Positions 1 through 6,633 are shown, counted from the stretch's first letter. The stretch: 19,432 nucleotides of DNA from DHVE2 group archaeon (GCA_027014065.1 JALWEL010000249.1:1-19432); one strand, 5' to 3'. Translations and numbers: made by a program. Notes: a model not told the origin generated them from the sequence alone.

Positions 1-185
1 CCCTTTCCCTCATCCTCCTGCTTCGCTCGAAAGACTCTTGCGGCCGTCAACCTGGCGCCTTCAATCTCGATGACATCTCCCACTTCTACGTTCAGAAGGA
101 TACGGGTATTCGTGTCCAACCTTGCCCTTCCAAGACCCACGTCCATCTGCGGAGCCTCTGCAACTTTGAGAATTACTTCGTTCAT
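1..185 (-). CDS. CDC48/VAT-type AAA ATPase, N-terminal fragment (partial)
   Basis: The frame opens with ATG at 185 and runs off the left edge, so only about 61 residues are visible. They read MNEVILKVAEAPQMDVG and then GRARLD, followed by a stretch containing VEVGDVIEIEG. This matches the start of the double-psi-barrel substrate/adaptor-binding N-domain of archaeal CDC48/VAT ATPases, hexameric unfoldases that feed proteins to the proteasome and remodel complexes. The two AAA modules lie outside the window, so the assignment rests on the N-domain alone. No ribosome site precedes the ATG. A TATA box at 206-213 is centred about 25 nt upstream, which fits a leaderless mRNA and supports this start. 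The gene follows the membrane protein gene at 219-854 on the same strand but has its own promoter. Confidence 0.8.
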   Translation of the reverse strand, partial: MNEVILKVAEAPQMDVGLGRARLDTNTRILLNVEVGDVIEIEGARLTAARVFRAKQEDEGK

Positions 186-205
186 AGGTGGAGATTTAAA
201 CCACT

Positions 206-213
206 CTTATAAA
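206..213 (-). promoter_or_regulatory. TATA box of the CDC48-like gene
   Basis: TTTATAAG on the minus strand, centred about 25 nt before the ATG at 185. The spacing predicts transcription starting at or next to the start codon (leaderless). The box sits just past the stop codon of the upstream gene. Confidence 0.6.
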
Positions 214-218
214 TTTTC

Positions 219-854
219 TCATATCCACGGGGGAACAGGCGGGGGAGGTAATCTTTTTTTCACCCTCTCCATGACTTTGTCGAATGAAGAATAGAGGTAG
301 AAAGCGCCGATGAAGCTCAGAAATATGAGGAGAATAACGCCTAATTTCACGTCAGAAACTTTGTAATGCTCTCCAATTCTCCATATTCCTATTAGAATGA
401 AGAGGAACCCTACCAAAACGAGCAAGGAAATGGATATTGACACTATAATAATGGAGATGTTGAAACCAATGGGAAAAGCCGAGAGAGCCACCTGAAATGG
501 TACAATTACCACCGTCCCTATGGCAGTTATGATTATACCTGATTTTGCAATCTTAACCCGGGGTATATGAATTTCTAAGCTCTCAATTCCGCGATTCAGA
601 GTAAGAAGAAAAATGAATAGGAACAGAGCATCGAGGGAATAAAACACTGCAGATGAGATCACTCCTATTATCGGGAAATTCTCACCCGTAAATCCCTCTG
701 ATAGCAAAGTGCTCGCCACTGTGGAGATCATCTGAACGCCCACAACTATGAGCATTGCTATATAAATTAACCCCAGCAAAAAAAATGAGTTTTTTATGGG
801 TTCGAGCGCTTCCAGCTCCGCCTTCTTTCTTGCTTCAAATTCATCGGATGACAT
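219..854 (-). CDS. Five-helix integral membrane protein encoded with FtsZ
   Basis: A 211-residue protein of unknown function. A short charged N-terminal segment (about 1-22, rich in Glu and Lys) precedes five hydrophobic segments at roughly 24-48, 60-87, 103-130, 132-160 and 172-190. It ends in a basic stretch and a proline-rich tip (RLPPPPVPPWI). No catalytic motif is visible. The ATG at 854 lies inside the end of ftsZ, so the two genes overlap by 14 nt in different frames. This implies co-transcription and probably translational coupling. I do not recognise the family; several archaeal DUF membrane families look like this. A link to division or the envelope is inferred only from the overlap with ftsZ. 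Confidence 0.8.
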   Translation of the reverse strand: MSSDEFEARKKAELEALEPIKNSFFLLGLIYIAMLIVVGVQMISTVASTLLSEGFTGENFPIIGVISSAVFYSLDALFLFIFLLTLNRGIESLEIHIPRVKIAKSGIIITAIGTVVIVPFQVALSAFPIGFNISIIIVSISISLLVLVGFLFILIGIWRIGEHYKVSDVKLGVILLIFLSFIGAFYLYSSFDKVMERVKKRLPPPPVPPWI

Positions 855-1956
855 CTACACCGTACTGCTCCTTAAGCTCTTCCGCGGTCACTTTGCCCAT
901 TATCTGCTTGCTCTTCACTCCTGTTGCGACCACTAACACCGAAATTCTGCGGTCGTAGGTGGGCTCCACGGCGCAGCCCCAAATGATTTTAGAGCTCTTC
1001 TCCACCTTCTTATGCAACTCTTCCACGGCCTTCTCCGCCTCGCTTATAGTCATGTCTGGGCCACCAACCACGTTCACAAGTATACCTGTGGCCGATGAGA
1101 TATCTACCTGCAATAATGGAGAATTTATCGCTTCTTCTATCGCCTCCATCACGCGATCTTCTCCGGTACCCTCACTCTCTCCTAAGCCAATCATTGCCAC
1201 TCCTCCACCTTTCATTATCGTTTTGAGATCATTGAAATCTAAATTCACGAGTCCGGGCTTGGTAATCATCTCAGTGAGACCCTTAATTGCGCGCATAAGA
1301 ATTTCATCGGCGAACTTGAATGCTTGGTTAAGTGGCAATCTCGGAACTAACTCTAAAAGCTTATCGTTTGGTATAGTTATAACGGTATCCGCTGTGTCTC
1401 GCAATTTTTCAAGGCCCCACATTGCGTTCTCCAACCTCGCCCTTCCCTCAGCTTTGAACGGCAGTGTGCATATTGCGATTGTCAATGCTCCCATTTCTTT
1501 CGCAATCTGCGCGATAACGTGAGCACTCCCGGTTCCTGTTCCTCCTCCGAGCCCGCATGTGATAAACACCATGTCCGCACCTTGAAGCACATCTTTAATT
1601 TTTTCCTCCGCCTCCCTTGCCGCTTCTGCACCTATCTGGGGCAGTGCTCCCGCTCCCAATCCCCTGGTTAATCTTTTCCCGAGTAAAATCTTGCGCTGTG
1701 CCTTTATTGTTAGAAGGTGTTGTGCATCCGTATTTGCGGCGATCAACTGAACGCCTCCATATATCCCCTCTTCCATAATCCTGTTTATCGTGTTGCTGCC
1801 TCCGCCTCCGCAGCCAACTATTTTTATGTTTGTCCTTAAGCTTTTTAGAACTTCTTCCAGCTCTTTATCCTCCGCAGTCATCACAACCGGCGCCTTCTTT
1901 TCCTCCTCGATGCGGTTTTCCGCATTTGCCAATACTTCCTTGATTAAGGACTTCAT
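841..1956 (-). CDS. ftsZ: Cell division GTPase FtsZ
   Basis: A 371-residue tubulin-family GTPase that polymerises at mid-cell to form the division ring. Visible signatures are the first glycine loop GCGGGGSNT (about 48-56), the tubulin signature GGGTGTGSA (137-145) and the T7-loop NLDFNDL (238-244), whose Asp residues complete the GTPase site of the neighbouring subunit. It has an extended N-terminus of about 40 residues, as in archaeal FtsZ, and no obvious conserved C-terminal tail peptide. I start it at the ATG at 1956 rather than an in-frame GTG at 1965. A GGTGG ribosome site at 1962-1966 overlaps that GTG and sits 5 nt before the ATG. The TATA box near 1989-1996 gives a leader of about 10 nt. 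Its stop overlaps the start of the membrane protein gene at 854. Confidence 0.97.
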   Translation of the reverse strand: MKSLIKEVLANAENRIEEEKKAPVVMTAEDKELEEVLKSLRTNIKIVGCGGGGSNTINRIMEEGIYGGVQLIAANTDAQHLLTIKAQRKILLGKRLTRGLGAGALPQIGAEAAREAEEKIKDVLQGADMVFITCGLGGGTGTGSAHVIAQIAKEMGALTIAICTLPFKAEGRARLENAMWGLEKLRDTADTVITIPNDKLLELVPRLPLNQAFKFADEILMRAIKGLTEMITKPGLVNLDFNDLKTIMKGGGVAMIGLGESEGTGEDRVMEAIEEAINSPLLQVDISSATGILVNVVGGPDMTISEAEKAVEELHKKVEKSSKIIWGCAVEPTYDRRISVLVVATGVKSKQIMGKVTAEELKEQYGVDVIR

Positions 1957-1988
1957 CTTGACCACCTTTGAAAGTGTATGCCATTTAA

Positions 1989-1999
1989 GATATAAAAAG
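1989..1999. promoter_or_regulatory. Shared AT core of the ftsZ / THUMP-gene divergent promoters
   Basis: The sequence GATATAAAAAG can be read as a TATA box in both directions. On the minus strand TTTATATC lies about 36 nt before the ftsZ ATG at 1956, leaving room for a 10-nt leader with GGTGG. On the plus strand TATAAAAA lies about 32 nt before the ATG at 2027. Only 70 nt separate the two start codons, so the genes may compete for TBP. Confidence 0.55.
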
Positions 2000-2026
2000 T
2001 TTTATGCAAGTTAGCAATGTAGCGGT

Positions 2027-2449
2027 ATGCCCGCGTACTTGCTCGTCATGAATATGCCTAAGAATCCATCGAGGTTCATACATGTCATCAAAGATAGAAT
2101 AATCGAGCTATGCGTTGAAAAAGGAGAGGATTGCGTTGTTGACCATGTCCCTGGTCGGTTGGTTCTCTTTTCCTCGGATAGGATATGCGAAGAAGTAAAG
2201 AAGATGGAAAGGGTTATGAATTGCCACCCCGTTAGAATTTTCGAAGACGAGGATTCCATAATATCCTTCATCTTACCTAATTTGGAGAGTTGCAATAGCT
2301 TTGCAGTTCGCTCAAACCATCTCCATGTGGCCCAGAATATAGGCGAAATTTTGTACGAAAAAAAGAGAATTAAGGTGAATTTAGAAGCTCCGGAATGCGA
2401 AATAACGGTAGAATACCGCGGAGGATTTTATTTTCTAATTGAAGAATGA
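2027..2449 (+). CDS. Stand-alone THUMP-domain (ThiI N-terminal-like) RNA-binding protein
   Basis: A 140-residue protein. Residues from about 12 to 85 resemble the ferredoxin-like half found before THUMP in ThiI-type enzymes, including RLVLFSSD near 44-51. The C-terminal half (RSNHLHVAQNIGEILY, then KVNLEAPECEITVEYRGG) is a typical THUMP pattern: a basic/aromatic patch, a helix, then the KVxLxxPxxxIxVE strand. THUMP domains bind the acceptor end of tRNA. No PP-loop, methyltransferase or pseudouridine synthase domain follows, so it would need a partner enzyme, as Tan1 does in tRNA ac4C formation. It could instead be a relic of ThiI. The start at 2027 fits a near-leaderless transcript; an internal ATG at 2048 is possible. 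It runs divergent from ftsZ and ends 4 nt before the SRP RNA 3' end. Confidence 0.7.
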   Translation: MPAYLLVMNMPKNPSRFIHVIKDRIIELCVEKGEDCVVDHVPGRLVLFSSDRICEEVKKMERVMNCHPVRIFEDEDSIISFILPNLESCNSFAVRSNHLHVAQNIGEILYEKKRIKVNLEAPECEITVEYRGGFYFLIEE

Positions 2450-2453
2450 GAGC

Positions 2454-2770
2454 GGTGCCGGGCGCACCGGAGTCGATGCCCAGACTCTGACCCAAGGGCC
2501 CACGCGCCGCCTCGGTCCCGCGACCCCCCGAGCGCCAGCAGTCCACGGTACCGCTGCTCCCTTCCGGGCCTGGCGGGGTTTCCGTGGCAAAGCACCGCAG
2601 CGCTTTCCTCCGAAAGCCTGCGATGCACCTGTGGCCCCGGAGGACAGAACCTCATGGGCAAGCGCGTGGCTTGAAAGTCAGAGCTGGATACACCTTCCCC
2701 GGCTGTCGCCCCCGCGTATAGGCGATTTCGGGTACAGGGGACGCCTAACCCCCCGGCCCAGCCCGGCACC
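2454..2770 (-). ncRNA. Archaeal SRP (7S) RNA
   Basis: The minus strand holds a G+C-rich block with SRP RNA hallmarks. The Alu-domain segment starts near 2755 (GGGGGGTTAGGCGTCCCCTG, followed by TACCCGAAATCGCC). The helix 8 SRP54-binding hairpin at 2549-2574 has a GGAA tetraloop and the AGCAGCGG internal loop. The ten bases at the 5' end (GGTGCCGGGC) pair perfectly with the ten at the 3' end, forming the closing helix typical of archaea and setting the ends at 2770 and 2454 (317 nt). A TATA box centred at about 2795 predicts initiation at 2770, in agreement. The RNA scaffolds SRP19 and SRP54 and directs ribosomes making membrane and secreted proteins to the translocon. No protein is encoded here, although long open frames cross it. 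Confidence 0.95.
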
Positions 2771-2791
2771 ATGCCACGAAATCTCTACGGG

Positions 2792-2799
2792 TATTTTAA
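2792..2799 (-). promoter_or_regulatory. TATA box of the SRP RNA gene
   Basis: TTAAAATA on the minus strand, preceded by AACC in the BRE position and centred about 26 nt before the RNA 5' end at 2770. The surrounding 16-mer (2791-2806) recurs exactly in front of the gene at 3416-3871. Confidence 0.7.
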
Positions 2800-2840
2800 G
2801 GTTTTCTCCCTTCGTAAAGAAAAGAGAGAAATCCGGGAAA

Positions 2841-2850
2841 AGTTAAATAC
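2841..2850 (+). promoter_or_regulatory. TATA box of the H-NOX-like gene
   Basis: AGTTAAATAC, centred about 26 nt before the ATG at 2872. No ribosome site lies between, so the transcript is predicted to be leaderless. Confidence 0.6.
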
Positions 2851-2871
2851 CTCTCTACTATTATACATGCT

Positions 2872-3411
2872 ATGATAGGTGTTTTGTTCAATTTGGTTGT
2901 GGATTGGGTTAGAAGAAAGATGGGGACCATGGGAGTAAAAGAACTCGAATCTCGCTATGGAAAAGAGTTGAAATTCACGGACTCTGTGGCATATCCCGAT
3001 GAGGATTTTCTGAGACTTTTTGTGAGTGCACAGGAAATAATGGGTATAAACGATTTGGATTTGGCGCAGAGAGAGTTTGCAAAGATAGTGTTCAAATCTC
3101 TCACCTCCGCGTTTTCTGGATTTGTGGAAAAGTATCCCAGCACTTTTTCTCTCCTCTCCCATATGGAAGAGATACACAACACTGTTTACCTAATGAAGCA
3201 CAAAGAAAGAGTTAAAATTCCAATGGCCGATGAAAATTCAAACACGGTGAAAATAGTGTATCAATCTCCAACGAAATTGGATCCCTTCTTTGAGCAGATG
3301 ATACTGGAGACAGCGAGGCATTTCAATGAGAAAGTTCATATAGAATACGAGTCGAAGATGACCGAAGGCGCCGATAAAACCGTGGCAATTGTGAAAATAG
3401 AAAAAAAGTAA
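2872..3411 (+). CDS. H-NOX / HNOB-family haem-pocket protein
   Basis: A stand-alone 179-residue domain. Family landmarks occur in order: an N-terminal MIGVLFN segment, YPDEDF at 41-46, a helical EFAKIVF region, then EEIHNTVY with His102, in the same context and position as the proximal haem ligand of bacterial H-NOX (DEIH...). Pro117 corresponds to the haem-distorting proline. Y130-Q-S132-P-T134 corresponds to the YxSxR propionate-binding motif, but the Arg is replaced by Thr, with Lys135 next to it. The residue at the position of the O2-stabilising Tyr is Phe139. Known H-NOX proteins sense NO (some O2) and signal through kinases, cyclases or chemoreceptors. No such partner is fused or adjacent here. 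Haem binding is plausible but unproven; it could also be a haem-less relative with the same fold. The neighbours are SRP RNA (divergent) and a small membrane protein (convergent, 4 nt away). Confidence 0.75.
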   Translation: MIGVLFNLVVDWVRRKMGTMGVKELESRYGKELKFTDSVAYPDEDFLRLFVSAQEIMGINDLDLAQREFAKIVFKSLTSAFSGFVEKYPSTFSLLSHMEEIHNTVYLMKHKERVKIPMADENSNTVKIVYQSPTKLDPFFEQMILETARHFNEKVHIEYESKMTEGADKTVAIVKIEKK

Positions 3412-3415
3412 AAAA

Positions 3416-3871
3416 TTACAGGTGCGAAAACGCGTTAGAGGCGAAAGCTCCGCCCAGCATGGTTATCATTCCCAAGATCACCATTAGCACCGCACCGAAA
3501 ATCAGCGCGAACCTGACCCACTGTGGATAGTCCCCTCTTCCAAGACCTACGAAGAACAGAGTCGTGGTGAGCCCCGTGAGTCCGAGACTGAAGGTTATTA
3601 TAGCGAGTTGCACCAGAGTTTTCAATTGCCCCGGATCCGAGGATCCTACCCCTATGGCCTCAAACAGTATGCCAAGCCACATTAGAAACATGGAAACCAA
3701 TATGGCCAATCCTATGTACATCGGATTTTTTAAAATGTCTTCCGCGGGGCTACCCTGCTTAGGCCGTGCGTAAGGTGGGGGATATCTCTGCGGCTGAAAC
3801 TCGGTAGGTCTCTGTTGCGGTTCCACGGGTTGCTGTGCCTCAATTCCCAATTCATCTTTACCCAGCTCCAT
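3416..3871 (-). CDS. Small membrane protein with Pro/Gln-rich N-terminal tail
   Basis: A 151-residue protein of unknown function. Residues 1 to about 45 are hydrophilic and rich in Pro, Gln, Tyr and Arg (for example PPPYARPKQGSP), so probably disordered. Three hydrophobic segments follow at about 53-73, 85-110 and 119-142, with the motif GLGRGDYPQW between the last two. I start it at the ATG at 3871 rather than a GTG at 3880: GGTGA overlapping the GTG lies 5 nt before the ATG, and the TATA box at 3903-3910 gives a leader of about 10 nt. It converges on the H-NOX-like gene with 4 nt between stop codons. No homologous family is recognised. The cytosolic tail could be an interaction platform, which is inference. 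Confidence 0.75.
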   Translation of the reverse strand: MELGKDELGIEAQQPVEPQQRPTEFQPQRYPPPYARPKQGSPAEDILKNPMYIGLAILVSMFLMWLGILFEAIGVGSSDPGQLKTLVQLAIITFSLGLTGLTTTLFFVGLGRGDYPQWVRFALIFGAVLMVILGMITMLGGAFASNAFSHL

Positions 3872-3902
3872 GCCCTTCACCAGATGATATATTGATTACA
3901 TG

Positions 3903-3910
3903 TATTTTAA
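3903..3910 (-). promoter_or_regulatory. TATA box of the small membrane protein gene
   Basis: TTAAAATA on the minus strand within GAAAACCTTAAAATAC (3902-3917), identical to the SRP RNA promoter core. It is centred about 35 nt before the ATG at 3871, which leaves a short leader carrying GGTGA. Confidence 0.65.
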
Positions 3911-3916
3911 GGTTTT

Positions 3917-4057
3917 CATATATCTGCAAAATACTGAGAATTTGAGGTGATAGCATGTATGTGGGTATTGAAATTAAGTGAGTAAACATTTTTATGAGGT
4001 TAATTCTCGACTTAAGTCCGTTTCTAATGTTGTGATAAAACCCTCGGATTCAATATC
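3917..4057 (+). other. Intergenic region with an 8-codon frame behind complete start signals
   Basis: A TATA-like CATATATC (3917-3924) is followed by a perfect ribosome site GAGGTGA (3944-3950) and an ATG at 3955. The box-to-ATG distance (about 35 nt) equals that of ftsZ. The frame encodes only MYVGIEIK before TGA at 3979-3981. A 7-nt inverted repeat (GAGAATT at 3936-3942, AATTCTC at 4002-4008) brackets it. It could be the truncated 5' end of a lost gene, a leader peptide or a regulatory RNA. I see no longer coding frame in the rest of the gap. Confidence 0.35.
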
Positions 4058-4066
4058 CTTAAATAG
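4058..4066 (+). promoter_or_regulatory. TATA box of the radical SAM gene
   Basis: TTAAATAG preceded by ATCC, centred about 26 nt before the ATG at 4088, with no ribosome site between. This predicts a leaderless mRNA. Confidence 0.6.
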
Positions 4067-4087
4067 AATTTCAATATCCTCATTCTG

Positions 4088-5041
4088 ATGAAACTCAACA
4101 GAAATCTGAGGGCGATTAAGTGGTTCTTTAAGAGTTATCTTGACTTTGAGAGACCCGTCTACGGAACTTTCAAGCTCACACACAGATGCAATCTTACCTG
4201 TCCTTTCTGCGATGTATGGCGCTCACCCATGAAGGATTTGCCCACCAAGGATATTTTTAAGATAATCGATAGATTAGCGGAGAGCACGGTAACAGTGCTT
4301 AGTTTGGAGGGAGGAGAGCCCACCCTGCGCAAGGACATACTCGATATAATAAAGTACGCCCACGACAACTCGTTCTACCTTTTTATGACAACCAACGGAA
4401 CCCTGCTCCACAAGATGCCCGTGGAGGAATTCGCCAAGTACCTCGATTTCATGCATATCTCGATAGATGAAGGGCACAATAATCTCTACCTGTTCGACGA
4501 GCTCCCTAAATACACTAAGCTGATGAAGATAACGGTTCAAACTGTGGTCACGAAGAACGATGTGGATAGCATAAGGTGGAGGGTCGAGAAAGCACACGAA
4601 GCCGGCGCAAGAATTCTCATAATGAGTGCAGTTTACCTTCCTAACACTCCCAATGTTTCTCCGGATAAAAAGCAGCTCCACGATATATTGGCGGATTTGA
4701 AGCAGGAATACGGAAGCACGATAGAAACCAGTTGGGCATTCATCGATGCTTTGGTGAATGATTACAAGTGCCAGTCTTTCTCGGTGACAATAGATGCCAA
4801 TGGTGACATAATTTATCCATGCGCGGTAATCGCGCATCGCGTTGGTAATTTGTTGAACGAAGACTTAGAAACAATCTTGCAATCTGAGAAAGCGAGAAAG
4901 GCGAGGGAAATAATGCACAACTGCGACAGGGCATGTATGCTCTATCTCCATGCGGAAACTTCCCAGTTTCACGATGTGAGAAAATTAGGTAGGTTCTTAG
5001 GAGAGTTTGTGGCCGGATACATGAAAAGGGAGAATCACTGA
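4088..5041 (+). CDS. Radical SAM enzyme with C-terminal cysteine cluster
   Basis: A 317-residue protein. CNLTCPFC at 34-41 is the CxxxCxxC motif that holds the 4Fe-4S cluster reducing S-adenosylmethionine to the 5'-deoxyadenosyl radical. GGEP at 75-78 is the usual SAM amino-group-binding loop. After the barrel there are four further cysteines (228, 245, 279, 283) in a context like YPCA...CDRAC, which resembles a twitch/SPASM-type auxiliary cluster domain. This architecture is seen in MoaA-like, peptide-modifying and lipid-modifying enzymes, so the substrate cannot be named. A short N-terminal helix (1-20, basic and aromatic) precedes the barrel. No precursor peptide or partner gene is adjacent. 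The gene overlaps the end of pyrG by 7 nt tail to tail. The start fits the 26-nt TATA spacing. Confidence 0.9.
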   Translation: MKLNRNLRAIKWFFKSYLDFERPVYGTFKLTHRCNLTCPFCDVWRSPMKDLPTKDIFKIIDRLAESTVTVLSLEGGEPTLRKDILDIIKYAHDNSFYLFMTTNGTLLHKMPVEEFAKYLDFMHISIDEGHNNLYLFDELPKYTKLMKITVQTVVTKNDVDSIRWRVEKAHEAGARILIMSAVYLPNTPNVSPDKKQLHDILADLKQEYGSTIETSWAFIDALVNDYKCQSFSVTIDANGDIIYPCAVIAHRVGNLLNEDLETILQSEKARKAREIMHNCDRACMLYLHAETSQFHDVRKLGRFLGEFVAGYMKRENH

Positions 5042-6633
5042 GATTTATATTCTATCGCTTTTTTCACCAACATTAGATGCAGAGGTGAAGGTCGCAATGG
5101 CCTAGATTTGAACTCTGGATGGAATTGAGAGCCCATATAGAATATGTGATCTTTGAGCTCGAATATCTCCATCCTCGTCCCGCTCTCATCCTTTCCGCTG
5201 AAGTGCAAACCTTTCTTTTCGAATTCTTCTATGTAATCTGGGTTCACCTCGTAGCGATGCCTGTGCCTCTCTTCTATCTCCCTTTTTCCGTATATTTTGT
5301 GCGCTAAGCTTCCTTTCTCGATTATTATCTTTTGCGCCCCTAACCTCATGGTTCCTCCCAAATTTTCAACATCCCTCTGCTCAGGTAACAGGTCAATGAC
5401 GGGTGCGGAGGTGCTGGGCTGCAGCTCGGTGCTGTTTGCGTCCTCGTACCCTAAAACGTTCCTTGCGAATTCAACTACTGCCAGCTGAAATCCGAAACAG
5501 ACACCTAAGAATGGAACGTTGTTCTCCCTTGCGAATTTTGCAGCCATGATCTTCCCTTCGGAGCCCCGGGAGCCGAAACCTCCGGGAATCAGAATCCCAT
5601 GCGAGCCTTCCAGAATCTCCGGGCCCTCTTCTTCTATTTTCTCGCTGTCTATCCACTTCATATTTACCTTGGTTTTAAGCTTGGAGGCCACATGAGTGAG
5701 AGCTTCCCTGTGGCTTATGTAAGAATCTTTCAGGTGGATGTACTTTCCAACGATTGCTATGGTCACTTCATCTTTCGGATTTTTCAGGTTCTTCAAGAAT
5801 CGGTTCCACTCCTTCCAGTTGGGATTCTCGCCCCAGAGCTGGAGCTTGCCCATTATGTATTCCCCTAATCCTTGCTCCTCGAAAATCAGGGGAACTTCGT
5901 ATATGGACTTCGCGTCAGGGGCGCTTATCACCGCCTCGTAGGGCACGTTGCAGAAAAGGGAAATTTTTCTTCGAGTTTCCGTTGTGAGTTTCTCCTTTGC
6001 CCTTCCAATTATTATGTCCGGTTGAATCCCCAGAGAACGAAGCTCTTTAACGCTGTGCTGCGTGGGCTTTGTTTTCTGCTCTCCAACCACATCGATTATC
6101 GGCACCAAGGTTGTGTGAACGAAAAGCACGTTCCTAAATCCTTCTTCTATCCAGAGCTGGCGCGCCGCTTCCAAGAACGGCATGCTCTCGATATCCCCAA
6201 CCGTACCTCCTATTTCGATGACGGTCACATCGGCGCCGCTTTCAATTCCGATTTTTTTTATCCTCCTCTTTATCTCCTCGGTTATGTGAGGTATGATCTG
6301 AACGGTCTTGCCCAAATATTCACCTTTTCTCTCCCTTTCGATGACTGTTTTGTAAATCTTGCCGGTTGTTATGTTGTGGTCGAACGTCAAATTCTCATCC
6401 AGGAACCTCTCGTAGTTTCCCAAATCCAAGTCCACTTCTCCCCCATCATCTAACACGAAAACTTCTCCGTGCTGGTAAGGATTCATAGTTCCTGCGTCGT
6501 AGTTCAGGTAAGGGTCGATTTTTATGGCCGTTACCTTCAACCCTCGTGTTTTGAGAATTTTCGCGATGGAGCTTGTTGTTATGCCCTTTCCAAGCCCTGA
6601 AATAACGCCTCCTGTCACAATAATGTACTTCAT
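5035..6633 (-). CDS. pyrG: CTP synthase
   Basis: A 532-residue cytosolic enzyme making CTP from UTP, ATP and glutamine. The N-terminal synthetase domain (about 1-270) starts MKYIIVTGGV and contains the P-loop region SGLGKG (12-17). IDPYLNYDAGTMNPYQHGE and EIGGTVGDIES are hallmark strings. The C-terminal class I glutamine amidotransferase domain carries the triad Cys379 (in GVCFGFQ, a variant of the usual GICLGMQ), His505 and Glu507 (QFHPEF). The length is normal and all key residues are present, so it should be active. It starts 9 nt after the pncC stop and probably shares its transcript; a weak GAGGGT lies before the ATG. Its stop codon overlaps that of the convergent radical SAM gene. Confidence 0.98.
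   Translation of the reverse strand: MKYIIVTGGVISGLGKGITTSSIAKILKTRGLKVTAIKIDPYLNYDAGTMNPYQHGEVFVLDDGGEVDLDLGNYERFLDENLTFDHNITTGKIYKTVIERERKGEYLGKTVQIIPHITEEIKRRIKKIGIESGADVTVIEIGGTVGDIESMPFLEAARQLWIEEGFRNVLFVHTTLVPIIDVVGEQKTKPTQHSVKELRSLGIQPDIIIGRAKEKLTTETRRKISLFCNVPYEAVISAPDAKSIYEVPLIFEEQGLGEYIMGKLQLWGENPNWKEWNRFLKNLKNPKDEVTIAIVGKYIHLKDSYISHREALTHVASKLKTKVNMKWIDSEKIEEEGPEILEGSHGILIPGGFGSRGSEGKIMAAKFARENNVPFLGVCFGFQLAVVEFARNVLGYEDANSTELQPSTSAPVIDLLPEQRDVENLGGTMRLGAQKIIIEKGSLAHKIYGKREIEERHRHRYEVNPDYIEEFEKKGLHFSGKDESGTRMEIFELKDHIFYMGSQFHPEFKSRPLRPSPLHLMLVKKAIEYKSQ

Noticed and set aside
2428..2846. Long open frames on both strands over the G+C-rich block
   Set aside because: They cover the SRP RNA. 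The proteins are rich in Arg, Pro and Ala, unlike the neighbours, and the RNA motifs explain the sequence.
3955..3981. MYVGIEIK as the start of an IS110-type transposase, whose proteins often begin MYVGID
   Set aside because: Eight residues are too few, no further transposase sequence or terminal repeats follow, and the similarity may be chance.
3992..4183. A minus-strand frame of 63 codons with plausible-looking protein sequence (ends TTLETDLSRELTS)
   Set aside because: Half of it lies opposite the start of the radical SAM gene and the rest covers that gene's TATA box. I saw no promoter or ribosome site for it. It could be a decayed gene end, but support is weak.
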